Shown: in pieces, positions 36,091-51,234 of the stretch
Numbering within the stretch: the first letter of the stretch is position 1
How the letters are laid out: each line of letters starts with the position of its first letter
Assembly (NCBI GenBank): GCA_004352715.1
Contig: SCFE01000074.1
Coordinates: 564,452 to 628,451, forward strand
Source: Hofstenia miamia
Lineage: Eukaryota > Xenacoelomorpha > Acoela
Length of the DNA stretch: 64,000 nucleotides
Reading direction: 5' to 3'
The notes under the pieces: model-generated
Seen by the model: only the letters and a program-made list of their open reading frames with translations
The model's database searches: none
Told to the model about the DNA's origin: nothing
Position numbers and translations under genes: made by a program

Positions 36091-39000
36091 ACATATANNN
36101 NNNNNNNNNNNNNNNNNNNNNNNNNNNNNNNNNNNNNNNNNNNNNNNNNNNNNNNNNNNNNNNNNNNNNNNNNNNNNNNNNNNNNNNNNNNNNNNNNNNN
36201 NNNNNNNNNNNNNNNNNNNNNNNNNNNNNNNNNNNNNNNNNNNNNNNNNNNNNNNNNNNNNNNNNNNNNNNNNNNNNNNNNNNNNNNNNNNNNNNNNNNN
36301 NNNNNNATATATATATATATATATCAATAGAAATATTTATTACGATGCATTTGATATTAAATAGATATGAACTTTTTCTTGCTAGGTAAAATATAATAAA
36401 ACTTCTTTAGATTTCACTATGACTACTGGAAATGATATCTACCAAAATGTGATATCTGTATATTCCAATAAATTTAATAAACACGTTTTTATTCTTAACT
36501 TGTAAGAAAATATGTTGAATTAAGAAAACATTATATATATATATATAATTATATATAATGGTTTTCAAAATAATGTATTAATAAATAGAAGATTTGTTAA
36601 GAGTATATCAACAATGGATCAAAGTAATGACATTAGAATTTTGCTTAGTTATCACAAAATATTATATAAATAGGTAGAATGATTTTTGCATGACTAGTTT
36701 TTAAAGTGCCTAAATCTAGTAGAACTAGAAAAAAATGCAGCACTAACCTTGAAAGAGGACTCATTCCAATGGTTTTTGTTCGTAAATTCCCTTCGAAATT
36801 TTACAAGAGATTCAATATTTTTCCCAATGTCAACAAGTAGACATTTTTCCAACTTTGGCCATTTTCCAAAGTCAAATACAACGGATTGTCTGTAGGTTCC
36901 AAATGGAATATTTGCTTTGAATTCCACCTATAAATATGATAGTGATATGTAGACTTATTCATGGTATGTAATAATTAAAAGTAAAATTATATAACGTCCC
37001 AGCTTTCTTTTCAACTTTTTGTGTAAAGTACTCATATCATTTATAAATGTTTCCAATTGAATATCAATCAAATTTATTCTAAAGCACTTGATAAATTGCC
37101 ATGAAAAAATTGGTTCGCAATAAACAGGTAATATTTTGCAGAGATCAAATTGGGGGTATGAAAAAATTACAGCACATAGCAATTATTTGGTGCTAAATTT
37201 ATAAGATCCGGTATGTATATACACTACAGATGAAGATGAATAAAATCTATTTTGAATACTGGTTGCAATAAAATGGATTAAATTGAAAATTGCATGAATG
37301 ATTTTAACAAGGTGCTGTCACACAATCTAATAATTAGAGTTAACTTTTTTCCCAACTCTAGTTTCAAGCACAATAACAGCTTATAGAATTACTGTAACAT
37401 TATGTTCTGTTCTTCTACGTAATTGCTAAACAATAAGGGCGTTCTAACTGTTAGTGTTGTTTCAAAAACCATACCTTATAAAATTGTATTTATAAAAATT
37501 GGTTGTCGTTTGTAAATGATTTCAGTCTGCAAAAATGTACTGGAATAGATAATATGTCCGGTCCCACTAAATCACTGTTAACGAAGCTGTAAATAAGAAA
37601 AGTAATTGTTTGGAAAACAAAAAATAAATTTACGAAGCGTTCAGATTAGAAAGAACTTCTAAATTTAAATTAACTTTATTGATTCCTCCAGCCAATACAG
37701 ATTGTACATGAAATTTACTAAAATATTTATGTTCAATAATAATTCTAAAAAACTAACCACAACATAATACATGTTAGACTTTTTAATAAGAAACTCTTTG
37801 CCTGGTGATACTTGAGTATGAGCATTGGATGAATTAGTCAGAAAAAAACGGTGACGTACATTCTCTCTAAGTAAAGCGACTTTTTCCAAAGCTTGACATT
37901 TCTAAAAATAAAAATCTGCAATCTAAAAATGAATAATACAATCACTTATTGTTACGTAGTTATTACATGGGTCGCAGGTGATGTTATTTACCAGTGCTTA
38001 GTATTTGTAGTAAACATGTTTGTACAATGTCTTTGGCATTTTAGTTGAATGTGAATTGCCTAATATACATTGTTCTTGCTTTCTACACTTATAAATAAAA
38101 TCTAATTTTCAATTAAGCAAACTTTAATTTTAGACAAACTCCATATTTATATATGGCCCTTAAATGTATAAAATGATCAATTCTCATTTGTTCACCCAAA
38201 GAGTAAAGTTTCATTACAAATAGGTTAGGATTAAGGTCCCTACAAGATGCCTATAGAGTTTGATATGGTTATAAATAAGTGAGTTGCACAATAAAAGAGA
38301 ACATGCTTAAATTATTATACATTCGGTCACTTAGGAATGACATGTTACAGAGAAATGCATGAAATTTGGGAAAATGTAGATGGAGAATTAACCATGCGAT
38401 ATGAGTATGCTCGTAAATGAACGTAACCTATTTAAATTTCAATACATGGATAGTCTTAATGTTACATAAACATTAAAAGTTTATTGTAAACAAATTTTCA
38501 GCAAAATCCCAATAATTGAATGGTGAACATAGACTGAGTGACAATCCAGTGGAGTGGATCCGCAGCGGTTGTCAAAAATGTCCAATAGTGGCTCACTGGT
38601 AGGAAACTAGTGGGGAACTGGTGGTTGTTATTTGCAACTCGAAATTTCATTTTTCAGAAAATCAGCAATTTGGAAAGCTTTTTTTGAAGAAATTGCTTCT
38701 CTCAAATTATATTATGTGAGCATAAATAAATAGTTAATGATTAGACAATGATTTTTTCCATTTTAAAAAAATAATTCAAAATTATGATTAGTTTTAAATT
38801 TGTAGTATACTATCACAATCTTTAAAATCAAAAGTAAAACCTCAGCTTATTATGATCATGTACATGCTTATCATTTTAAAAGTGTAACATTTTGATGCGC
38901 TTCAACCTTGCGACAACCAGTTGATCTTATTGCTTTACTTGATTTGATGTTTATATTTCAAATCAAATACAGTTGAGTTTTAATTGAAAATACGTGGCAC

Positions 39001-42000
39001 TTTTTACGAAAATAAATGCAAATTTTTAATGTTTTTATTGCTACTTTCTGGTAACTTCAGTGATCGTGCTTCCAACGCTAAGCGGGGGTGTTATTAGTCT
39101 AACAACGTTCATACTCTTTCATATTTGGTAATGCTAATTTGAAAACATCTGCAAAAAGTACATTCGACCTGACATGCATTTATTGTGTCTCCGTGCATAT
39201 TATACGATAAATTTTTCCAATAAAGTACATATTACGTGGCAAATTAATCTATTTGTCAAGCTCAAGCAAGTTTATTTTATTGAGTCGGTCATTTCATAAA
39301 ATAGCGACGATTTCAACAGTCTATAATTCTTTCCTGATAAAACAACAATAATCGCATTTTCATCTACCACAAGAAAAAAACCGTATTTTCTTCAAAGTGA
39401 AAACAAAGCTGACTATATTTTATAATCAAAACTATCTTTTACAATACCTAATATAGCAACACGTCTGGTCTACGTAAATGGAACTCTACTTTGTCTTATA
39501 ATACCACTAGGTGATGTAGCTAAAAGTTTTGAAAAGTAAATAAATTCACGAATAAACAAATAAACGATTAAATTCGCTACAAAATATAAGAGCACAATGA
39601 AAATAAAACAATAAAATTAAAAGTTACAATAATACACTAATAATGAGATTTGGCAAAAGCCTCATGCTAGCTATGAAAGCAAATATAAACGATTTGGTTT
39701 GAGTACATATACTACAATTGACACTTGACAATACTGTTAAAATCGGTGTCTGTTAATATACTAATTAGTCTTAAATTTTAAAATCACATTCCAAGAATCT
39801 TCTTAAGCACTATTAACCTTATTTAGGTTGGGAGATTAATTTACCTCAACCCTTCCCGTCGCACATAATTATTATGAAAAATTGACATGTGGAGAAAGCC
39901 GCCCTAGAATTTTCCTCGCATCAAAATTTAGTTTTACACATATTCACAAAGTTTTGGGTCGATTTCTTTCTCAACAATAATTTATAGACAATTTGTTAGA
40001 CGGGAATGAATTTGGGATGATTTTGAATCTAATCTTCTGCCCTCCATCAGCCTTTATTTTGATTGCTATGGCTATTATTCTGCTGGTAGCAAAAATTATT
40101 CCCACCATTGATTTACTAGGGAAGTGACTCAGCGAATTATAACAATATCGCAATATCGAAGTATATTGCATCCTTATAATCAATGCTTTATCATGCGGGT
40201 AAATTTTATAGGAGGGTTCCCAAACTGAGCGGTTGAAAGTACTCTTACATTGTTGTGGTAGTAATTGGCCATTTAGACAATGATTGTGAGGTCGAGAATA
40301 ATCTCAAAACAACGAACCACTTCCAATCACTGATGTGGGAAAATTTAATCTAAACAAAATATATTTTGTTGAAAGCTATTAAATTTTTTTAACATGAATC
40401 AAAAAATTATTATGCTTACACAAGCTGGCTAGTTGTGCATCTCTTGATCTTCAACTTCATGTAATTCTAAAGTGTCTTAAGTATGGAAATAAAATTATTC
40501 CTTTCAAATGCATTGGAATACATTAATCTAATGTCGCATCATTTGGAAAAATTTTTTAGTGCTGTTCTATGTGGCTATCAGAACCTCTAATAGACAATCC
40601 GCAACTTGAAAAATAAAACTAGATGAGAATAAAATGTATTGTGAAGTACTTCCCAAATCACATTCAACAAATTTACAATCGAATACCCCTATTCTTCATA
40701 GGAATCGAATTAGTAGTATAAGTTCAAATATTAGTGTAGAAAAATCCACTCCAAAGAGACGTCGGATTGCATCAGTTGGTAAACACAATGGTCATTGAGG
40801 AAATATTTGAACGGCTTCACATATATTTAGAAAGTTGCCTAGAGGAACAATGGAGTGATCCATTAAAAAATATTGTTCGGATAAATCATTTGATCTAATG
40901 AATATTAGGAAACTCTCTAAGCTAGAATCAGTGTTTGATTCTTTTCACTGCGGCTTTAGCCAGAAAGATGAAGTTAGTATAAATAAGCATGAAACATGGC
41001 TCGAAAATACAATTGTTTCACGTTATTTTTAAATCTAAGCGCCAGAAAGTGGCTTCGTTTTCTGAAAATGACATCATAAAATATAAGTTTAAGAACATTC
41101 ACTAAAAACCCAGTATATTGTCACTTAAAGCTTAGTCGATAGTTAATAAAGTTGATTTTTTAAAAGTCATTGTATCTGATAAAAACCTGATATAATTATT
41201 ACATGTGAAAATTGGTTACATGAAAAGCATGATAACAATATTTTGTTACTGTCGGCTTACTCAAAGTCCGAAAGAGATGATCGTAGGAATCGCGAAGGTG
41301 GAGGCGTTTGTATAAAGATAATAGATAACCTTAGAAAATTACAGAATATGGAATTTTCATGACAAACCTGTTTTCATAGAAGCGATTGCGGTTCAACTTA
41401 CTAAATGTAAAGTATTTCTCATGGAAATGTACATACCTCTTTTTTAGCATCAAATGTTATTAAAAAGTCGAAACTTTTATAATAGAGTGTGTTGACAGAT
41501 TATTATTAGAATTCCATGATTATTCTATGATGTCTTGTGGTGACTTAGAATGGATTTTTACAAGAAAATATTTACCCACTCTTATATGCCAACTAAATCT
41601 GGTTAACAAAATCATGCAAGTAACGCATGAAAGGCTTTCAATAGACGTTACTTTAGTAAGTGAATATATACAAAAATTCTATAATGAAGGAACAATTTTG
41701 CCACCTGAAACCTTAAGCACACAGTTTGTTGTGTAACCCTCTCCCTATTCATGAATATAAAACATCAATTACATAAATCACAGGATGTGAGATATGCGCA
41801 GAAGCCACATTGAAGATTTTGATAGATATGTTTTTAATATAAATTTCTCACCAATGTTTTGGATTGATGACATTAATATAAAAATAAATTTCTTCTATGA
41901 ACGTATGTATGAGACAATGACACAAATTCCATCAAAAATCGTTCAAATAATTGATTCTGATCCAGCATGTATCAATCAAACTATTAAAGTGATTTCTGAA

Positions 42001-44962
42001 AAAAGAAACGAGGCATTTGCAAAGCAAAGTAATACTTTTGCACAAGGGACAAAAAAGCTTGAATCTGAAATATCCCAATCCAAACTTTCTGTGAAGAAGC
42101 AGAATTACAAAAGATAAATGTAGACTATAAGGATAATGATTAGCTTCCAGCTATGTCTATTTTCAGACTTTTAAATACCTGCCAATAATCAAGATATCAA
42201 AAGCAACGGGGAATGATGGAATTCCAAACAAGTTGTATCATGAATGAGTGCTTTTTAGCTCATATTGTAAATTGTAGCCTTATTTCACGAAGATTTCCCA
42301 ATGTATGGAAAACTGTTTTAATAACTATTCTTCCGAAAACATCTCCCCCTGATATTGAGAGTCAATTCTTTAAAACAACTTGTGCGATAAGACAAACTAT
42401 AATTTGCATATCGTCGTAAATCATCGAAAAATAATAACTTTAATGGATAAAATTACAAACTTTCTAGATGCTCCTAAATGTTTGGCTGTAGTCTTCCAAG
42501 CGTATGACTTTTCGAAAGCATTTAATACTGTGAACCACCATATTTTACTTCGGAAAGCATATAATTTAAGTAATTCGGGTGGACTAATAAAATGGTTGGG
42601 GAGTTATATTGAACACTGCAATTTTGTTGTAAAATTGGGAGATTTAAGGTCATTAATGAAGAAAATGAATAGTGGACTTCATCAAGGATCACTGCTTGGC
42701 CCTATACTTTTCATAATGTATATTGATGATCTGAAATGTTTGAATAACATAATCCCCTTCAGAAATATGCAGATGATATCAATAGCTTGACACCCATATA
42801 CATAGACACAGTGAAAATCACCAGAGTTTAATAAATATAATACAATGGAGTAACGACAAGGAGTAACGACAATTATCTCAAGTTATCAAAGAAAAAATGC
42901 AAGCAAATGATATATGGGAAGTTTGAAGGCAAATTGCATGATGAAATGGATGCGGTTTCTCATATCAAGGTACTAGGGCTTACTATCAGTAGTGATCTAA
43001 GTTGGAATAAACACATTAATCAAATGATAAGGCTTCACAATGATTGTTTATACTTCGTCTACTAAGAAATATTGGAGATACACAGATCCTACAAACTGTG
43101 TTTGATGCAATCATTTTATCTGTGTTAAATTATGTCTCACCAGTGTTTGTCAGATTGAATGATAAATTCAATTATAAATTACGACAGGTACGAAATCGCG
43201 CACAGCGCATTATTAAATGTTCTAGTGAACATGGAATCCAGATCAAATTTAGATGGTTACATCTATCATCAAAACTATTTAAAGCCGCTTTTGTTCAAGA
43301 CTATCTTCTCAATTATATAATGGCTACCCAATCAGAAATTAACCCAAAAAGACTAATTTTAACTTTACTAACTAAACGATTCTCTTTCTTCCTCACTCTC
43401 TCTCAACACTGTCGACTTGAGATTCCAAGTGTAACAATGTGGTTACACACGGTTTTGTTCAAATCAGAGGTGCAACCGAGTCTCAAAATGTAACCCAGTA
43501 ATCCATGCGGCTCGGCTAGCATTAGATCAGGCGAGAAGCGGTAAAATTGTGAAACAAAAAACCTGGTGATCGATTTGCCCCGTATTTTAGACTGTAGAAT
43601 TTTGCTTTTTAAATACCAATCTGTTAAAGATTACTTTAAGTGTAAATATTTATCAAATATAAAAATTTAAGCCCATTATATTTCTAGAAAAAAATTAAAC
43701 TTATATTTAAACCGAATTTCGAAGACCCAACCCAATATTAACCAATTACAAAATAAGGATATGTGAATAAATGAAATCAAATTCGAATCCAAATCTATGT
43801 TGGATTCTAATTCGAATACTTGAACAGAACAGTGATGGATCAAGAATTTTCATGTGGGATACTGAAATTATTTAAATAAAAATAAGTTCAGAATATAGCT
43901 TTTTGTGGGAATGCGTATATCACATTTGTCTATTCAATTTTGTAGAATAAACTGGTGCCTTTTTCATCTTTCAAAGTCGTTTTTAACAGTAATTATTACA
44001 TGTTTTTGCTATAGAAGTGATTATCTAAACCACATTATATTTTAGATTCGAATTAGGATTCGGATTTTCAAATACATTGCGTGAATATTAGACTATCGGA
44101 TTGGAATTCGAAATAAAAAGTGCATTTGTAGAGTCCTATTATAGAAAGAAACGAAAATCAACATTATTTCTGAAACTATCTAAACTATTTAAAGCAAACC
44201 TGGCTTAAGTAACAATGACCTTGACTTTATTGAGATGAGTCCGAAGTAATTTAATTATCTAAATGTGACCCGACAGACCCGGATGACTTATTGAAAAAAT
44301 TGATTCGGCTGTCTCGTCATCAAATCAATAACCCGGCGACTCGGTGACCCGCAAGCCCAGAGACCTGGTTGCAATTCGGGTTCACATTGTCAACCATTTG
44401 AAAATTATGGATATGGACACACCTATTAGTAAATGTACTCCACTATTATGGTAAATATTTGTGAGAAAATTAGTTCTATGCCTGAAGTGTATGAAAATAT
44501 TAATTTCTTTTCATAAAAAATCAGATTTTTGAAAAACCTGTCAAATCCTTCATACACCTAATGTTGTTTTTAGTTAATAGCCCCCGTCATCTACGGCGTG
44601 ACATCACTGATTTTGTGCACGGCGCGCCTAAACGGGTTCGCTATACTGCCCGAAAGAAAACGAAAGATAACACAATACTCTATCTTGTGGTGTTTTCAAA
44701 TTGGAGATATCTTTATTAGTTTATGAGTTATACGCGCTTAAAAATTTTTTCAACAAACCATTTAAGTTTGTAAAAAATGTCTAGCATAATTTATGTTAAG
44801 GTGAAACCTCCCTTAATCAAGCTGTTTTTTAAACCATTGTTTATAAATGTTTGCCCATGTGATTGCTAAATAGGTTTTGGTCTAAGAAAAATTTTGATGT
44901 ATCATGACATGATTTTGACCATGTCGAAAAAAAGATCAAAATTTTCCCGAAAATGGTAATTT

Positions 44963-45023
<61 letters not shown>

Positions 45024-48000
45024 ATGCTTCTATGAGTAAAAGCTATTTATAGAGAAGATTTCTAGATAACTAGGCTACACTGAAAATGTGTTGATTTTTT
45101 AAAAATAGTAGAAAATGTGAAAATATTAAAATTGATCAGAATCATTATAAAGACTTGGAAGGCATAAAATCGCAGAAAAAATATTTTGGTTATTTCTAAC
45201 TGTAAACATATATTGATGGTAACTAATTGTACTTTGAAAGGGCATTAAGATGTCAGGCATGGCAGAAACGTTTTCTAATTACAAAATAGAAGCAACACAT
45301 GATAATAGTGAGATGTAATTAGGGAAACTATTGTATGCTAAATAATACTGTAAATTTTATCCATAGACTGCACACGTACTTCATGTTCAAATATATAGGT
45401 ATGGGCTTTTCTAAAAAAAAAGTACCTTGTGCTTAAAAGAAAAAGTCCATTTGTGATTAACATTCGTTTGTTCTGTAGTGAAATTCAAGCTTTTATCGCA
45501 ATCAATAGTAATTCCTAAGAGCTCTTGCTTCAACTAAAAATCGCAATATAAATATACTTTCAAGCATAAAATTACATAGGCCCACAAGAATATACAAAAA
45601 ATGGTAAAATTATACAATTATTATGTTTTTTTAAACTATATTATTAAATGTATCAAATGCATTTATTTTACATATAGTCATTTGTCAAAAAACTTGTTAA
45701 AATTAGATAATTTTGTAACCTTTTGATTACACATTTTCTCTTTAAAAATTAATTAGCTCAACATTATTATTTACTTTAAATTTATTATTATATATTTTAT
45801 ATTTAGTTTGTAGATTAATTGTAACTTGTTAGCAAAAATATTACTTTGAATCTTATCTTTAAAAATACATGTATTACTTCAGGATTACAAACCTAAGGAT
45901 TGAAATGGTGTGAAGTGAGTATTTCGGGATGCATATTCTTCAAAAATTTCCTTACAAGCTGATATTATGTTTCAAAAATGTAATCCAAATTATTGTAATT
46001 AAATGAATGAGATTAGCACATTATCTCTCAACAAGAAATTAATTCCTAACTATGTTTGATAAATTGAATTGTTTTACTATTGTATCAAAACCACAATTTT
46101 GGCGCTAAGAGAAGGAGATTCTGCGTTATTTTGAAGTGGTTTTTCAAAAATCACAAATATTGAATAAAACGAACAATTGAAACCCACTTTCACCAGGATA
46201 CCAGGGTGATTAAAAAATGCTCTGACCTCCTCTGTTAATAAAAAACAAACACATCTTTGAAAAAAACTTTTATTTATCACTTTCAATATAATTCCCGAAC
46301 TTGACTAAGGTGGATTGCCGGCGTCGGGAAGGTTTTGGAACTTATTTTCCAAGCCGTTTTTCTGCAGGGTTTTGAACGGCCTTGTTGATAACATCGCAGG
46401 ACGAAAAATCGTTGCCCCGCATAGGCTCTTTGAGCGCAGTACGCCGGATGTCCTAGCACTTCCCAACTCCACTCTGAGAGCAGTTGAACTACTGAACCGC
46501 TCGATGGGGTCCAGGGCAACCTTCCAGGATTTGTCGCCGCTTCCTCGCAATTGCCGTGGCAAGTTTGTGAATCAGAACCCACCGATACACAACTCCATTC
46601 ACGGTTGTTCCTGGAAGCGCCGCAAAATCGCACAGAAGATTCGAGGAGCTGTAAAAAACGATGTGAATTGTTTTCAACTTTGCCATACAGCGAACAGCTT
46701 TCGTCGGTCTCGGACACACTGGAGATCGCCACTCAGAACATTGACGCTTGAGGAGAAGTTCGTAAGAGCAATTCCAGGCCTCATCCTCGGCCACTACACA
46801 ACTAAAAAAGCCTCTCTCGATTGAATCGCGCAAGATGATTACTGGAGATGGAGAAGCGGCAGGCCTTCTATTCTTCTGTGAGTACATGGGGCCCCCAGCG
46901 CGCACACTTCTGTTTTTTCAACTTGTGCAACATCTCCAAGCATTTCCGGCGGTGGAAATCCCGACCTCGGCGCTGATCTCCTCGAAAATTAGTTTCCTGT
47001 CCTTCGTCACTAACTCGCGCACTTGCTCCACAACGCTTTTATCAGTGGCTGTTGTAGGGCGACCAGTCCTGGGTGCATCTTCGACGTTGGAGTTAACATC
47101 TCGAAATCTTGCTGCCCATCGTTTCACGGTCACAAGATTCGGCGCACCTTCTCAAAGAGCTCGAACGAGCTCTGCTTGGATGGCCGGAACTGTTTTCCTT
47201 GGAGCTGACCAAATTCGATAATAATTGTCTAAAACTCTATTCTGAATGCACTCTTAAATCGTATGTTAACTTTTATGAGCTGAAAAAATTGAATTTGAGC
47301 AAGTTTACAATTTAACTAACACAATTTAAAGATATTCAGTTTTCAAATATGGTAGCATCAAAAAATCATTCAATTTGGTTCAATTTAATAAAAGTTAGGA
47401 TCGGGAGAGGGGGGGGGGGGGTGCTCCTTGAAATATTGAAGAATTTGTTTTTTAAAATTCGAAGGTGCACGTATTTATTTTTCAAATTTTAATCAGACGT
47501 AATTTGCAATTGATTTTTTAACACTTCCCGTTGCAAACAAAAACGAATTATGTAAAAATATTCAAATCATTGATAATCTTCAATATATAGACTGTTTTTA
47601 AAAGTAATGCAGTTCTATATTTTCCTCAATAATCAATGAAAAGTTTAGGTTGTTACAAATTATTCAAGAAATTTTTCGTCTTCGAATTATTCAATGTAGA
47701 CGGCTAATTTAAAATAACTCCATAGCATAGACATGGACATAACCATGAAAGACTACAGACCTCCTTTGAACACAATGTCAACTCACCCAACATCACTCTC
47801 GTCGCATTTGATAAAATCCAGCAATTTCATTTTAGAAAAATTATAGATTTTCTGAACGGACAAACAGCTAATAATAAAATTTATTAAAAAATCCTTGCAT
47901 ACCTATATAATAGGTATCAAACTTTTTCTAGAGACTAACAATATTTATTGACAAATTGCGCAAAAATTTCTGAATTTACTTATTTTTAGCACCCTTGTTC

Positions 48001-51000
48001 GCGATAATTATTTTTGAGCATTTGTTTGCAATTCGGTAGGTATGTATAAATCTTGAATAGTAATCGATTGCTACTAAGAAGCTTTCTCCATCTATGTCTG
48101 CTATATCAAGTTCAATTTTTTGAAACGGAAGGGATGGACGTTCGTGTGAACGCATGGGTTCTTTGCAAAGAGCGTATCTATGTCGCATGGACGTTGAACA
48201 GTCTTTATCTATGGAGTAATGGATTCCAGGCCAAAATAGTGACTGCCGCACAAGCTTTTTTGTTTTTTCAATTCCCAAATGTGCCGGATGAAGGGTTTTC
48301 AGTATATGCGCCTGTGTACACTTGGGTATTACTATCTTTGTTCTGAACATGAACAACCCTTTTAAGACGTGTAGTTCGTTCTGATTCTTGTAGTATGATC
48401 TTACATCCAATGAGATATTCTTACTGTGCTCCGGCCACCTATTCATGATATATTGTTTCACCACTCCCAATGTGGAGTCTCTAAAATACTTTTTATTGTT
48501 GTAGAATGCTCGCATTCGTGCCAGTCCCTGAGAATAATGTGGTTTGCGTTTAGCATATTTGTTTAAATTCTTAGTATCAAGTGTTAAGTGGATATCCCCA
48601 TTACGTTTCTCTACAATCGGTGGGTTCCGCAACCTCATAAATTATTTCGTTTTCAATCAATTGGTGTAACTTGGCCGTTAGCTTTGGCAGTATACTTAGT
48701 GGTACGTTTCTTGCTGAGTGGATGACTGGTTGCGTATTTTCTTTCAATTCGATGTGGTAAATTAAATTTATGCAACTAAATCCTTTAAAACCGTCTTCAT
48801 ACTTTTTTAAAATTCCGTCTTTTCATTTCTTACGATCCGCCTGTCCGGACGATTGCCGAAAATACGACTTCTGAGTGTGTGATATTTGATGTATTTCATT
48901 GGAATCTCCCTTGACAAAGTTTACTTTTAGTATGCTTGCAGTTAAGCAAGCGATTTGATATTTTTTGAAATCACTATAAATTTGGTCAACACTTTACTTT
49001 TTGCGCCTAATATTACTAGATAGCTGAATTTGCCATAGACAGGAACATTTTCTCCTCCATAAGCAGTCAGTGATGCTATAGACTTACTTATTGTTACGCC
49101 TGTTAGGGTTCTTATGCTTTCAAACATGGCACGAGGTATGAATCTACCTTCATTTTGATTTTCAATTTTCCAAATTTCACGCTAGTTGAAAGATCTAAGT
49201 GTTTAGAGGGTCTTTCTATCCGCTGCGAATGACATTTTTGTCGAATTGAGTTGCATTCATATTCGGATTCATTTAATTAGTCATCTTGATCTTGAGTTAC
49301 TTCCTCAACAAATTGCAAACTGATTTGGACCTAAGCATTTTAAACACTGTTTTCCGCATGCTGGACATTGGCGTGAAAGGTGATATCTGCCACATTGTCT
49401 ACAGTTTCTAACCATCACTCTGTTGCCTTGATAGTTATTCCGTTTCTGGCTGTGAATCAATTTTGGGTGATAGGGTGCTTTGCCCAATATCGGAAGCACT
49501 GTCATTTGATATGATAGCTTCTTCGTTAAGAGATATTAGTTGACATATGGTCCACTTATGCGAATTATTTTATCCAGGTCAATTGTTCCATCTCTCAGAA
49601 GTGTTTCCTGTAGCCTTGCATCCCTTGAGCTCAAGATTATCCTATTTCTAGTAAGACTGTCCTCTAAGTCCCGAAAATTGCAGTGACGTGCTTTTGTACG
49701 CACCATGTTTACAAATTGATCAATTGTTAGACCATTTCGTGGAGTAGTATAGAAAACGTACCTTTCAAAAACTTTATTACATTCACGAGTTAAGTATTTG
49801 TCAAATTTTTGAACAACTGTTTTAAATTTCTTTTGGTTTTCCGTTGGTAACCAAGAAAAATTCTCAATAATTACATTAAACTGTTCACCTATGCATCGTA
49901 AAAGAATAGCGATGTTCACATTGTCCGGTTTTGTATCCATCTTTGAAGTTTGTAGAAACTGATCAAAGGAATTCAGGCATCGTCCCCATGCAGATGTGAT
50001 GTTGTGGCTGTCGACGTCAAAGGGATTGGGTTTTAGAAGTTCCATAGCTACCTCTGTCACCATGTTAAGATTGTAATTTTATAAAAGAAACGAATATATT
50101 TAAGTAACAAGAATAATGTGTCGTAATGCTAAAATTAACACCGTATTTATAACGTGTATTAGGCAGAGCACCCATGTGTTGTTTTCTACCTTCGCATCAC
50201 TGTCCAACGCATTGCTGCCTTCCGTTACTGGTGGTGAGTACCATAACGTGTTACATTGTTCTTATAGTTAGCCCCTTTTAAACAAAAATCCTAGCTACGC
50301 CTTTGTTCGTAAACTGTTTGCAATACAGCTACGAGTATCATTCTACGACATTACTATATTTTCAAATGGTACATTATACATAAATTTCTACCTACATAGT
50401 GCAGTAAATAAAAGCCATAATATTTAAAAAGAAGACTCACTACATCGGTGCGGGATTTCGCTTTGTGAATATCGAACAATATTCGGTTTATATACTCATA
50501 AGAATGGTCGTATAAACCTCTTCCTTTCATCATTTCACGAATTTCAAATCGCTCGATCCATTCTTGCAGCATTTCTTCTCCATGAGCACAAGGACATGAT
50601 TTTAATTTGCAACGGCCTTCTTCAAAACTAAATCATATGCCATAGAAACATTCACTGAATACAAATTGTTACTTGTAGAATTAAGTTTTACTTTTTCGAC
50701 GAAAATATTATAAAATATATGTCAATAATAAACTTGAAATTTGGAATCGAAAATCAGGTAAACTTTTTACGGTTCTACTGTTGTTATTAATTTCTATACC
50801 AAAACTTGAATATTATATTATCAGCTTTGTAATGCCTCCAATTTTCCGAACAAATTCATATTTTTCAAGAGTATAGTTGTATTCCGAAAAATATAAAGAT
50901 TACGAACGTTCATTTTGAAAATTTCTGAACATAATTTAAGCAGTTTCTAGTCTCATAGTAAATCTTTGATTCAAAAATGTTTAAGATGATTTTGAATAGT

Positions 51001-51199
51001 TGAAGAACAGACGCAGACGATTATGCACTTCTTAGCATATAATTTTACATTGCTACTTAAAAATATTTCTGTATCCGCTCCTGCTGAAAAATCTAGTTAT
51101 TTGGCTTGCATTTTGCCTTAACACTAGGAATATTCATAGACGTTGCTTCGACTCAGAACTCATCGACCATAAACTAATTTCTACATTTTAACCCATAAA

Positions 51200-51234
<35 letters not shown>

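Larger units (their letters stand above)
40680..43500 (+). mobile_element. LINE remnant, endonuclease + RT + tail
   Basis: Plus strand, many frame changes. Endonuclease start: SIVNKVDFLKVIVSDK, then ENWLHEKHDNNILLLSAY and GGGVCIKIIDN (about 41130-41330). Linker: VNFY-like INFFYERMYETMTQIPSKIV, DSDPACIN and KVISEKRNEAFAK (41880-42020). RT: ISKATGNDGIP (about 42195), YDFSKAFNTVNHHILL (42500-42550), GLHQGSLLGPILFIMYIDDL (42675-42735) and KYADDI (about 42765, in another frame). Post-palm: LGLTISSDLSWNKHI (about 42970-43015). Tail: FILRLLRNIGDTQILQTVFD and LRQVRNRAQRIIKC (43047-43220). The palm residues DFSKAF and YADD survive, but the frames are broken throughout. Confidence 0.85.
47976..50255 (-). 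mobile_element. Gypsy-type LTR retrotransposon, internally deleted, one LTR visible
   Basis: Minus strand, same direction as HELZ2, in its intron 4. Order: 184-bp LTR (50255-50072), gag (50063-49536), zinc-knuckle NC (49505-49305), protease remnant (about 49140-48942), and RT start (about 48800-48540). Integrase zinc-binding and core start follow (about 48440-47976). The RT is cut after the LTLDTKNLNKYAKRK block and fused directly to the region before integrase, so the palm, YxDD and RNase H are absent. No 3' LTR found. Related to Gypsy elements that animal genomes carry in many copies. Dead copy. Confidence 0.8.

Noticed and set aside
35938-36364. Tyr-Ile repeat proteins on both strands
   Set aside because: Translation of (TA)n and n runs only.
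46315-46905. Plus-strand 169-codon ORF and other long frames as genes
   Set aside because: They lie antisense to the mariner transposase remnant. Long chance frames are expected in this GC-rich block, and their peptides match no domain.
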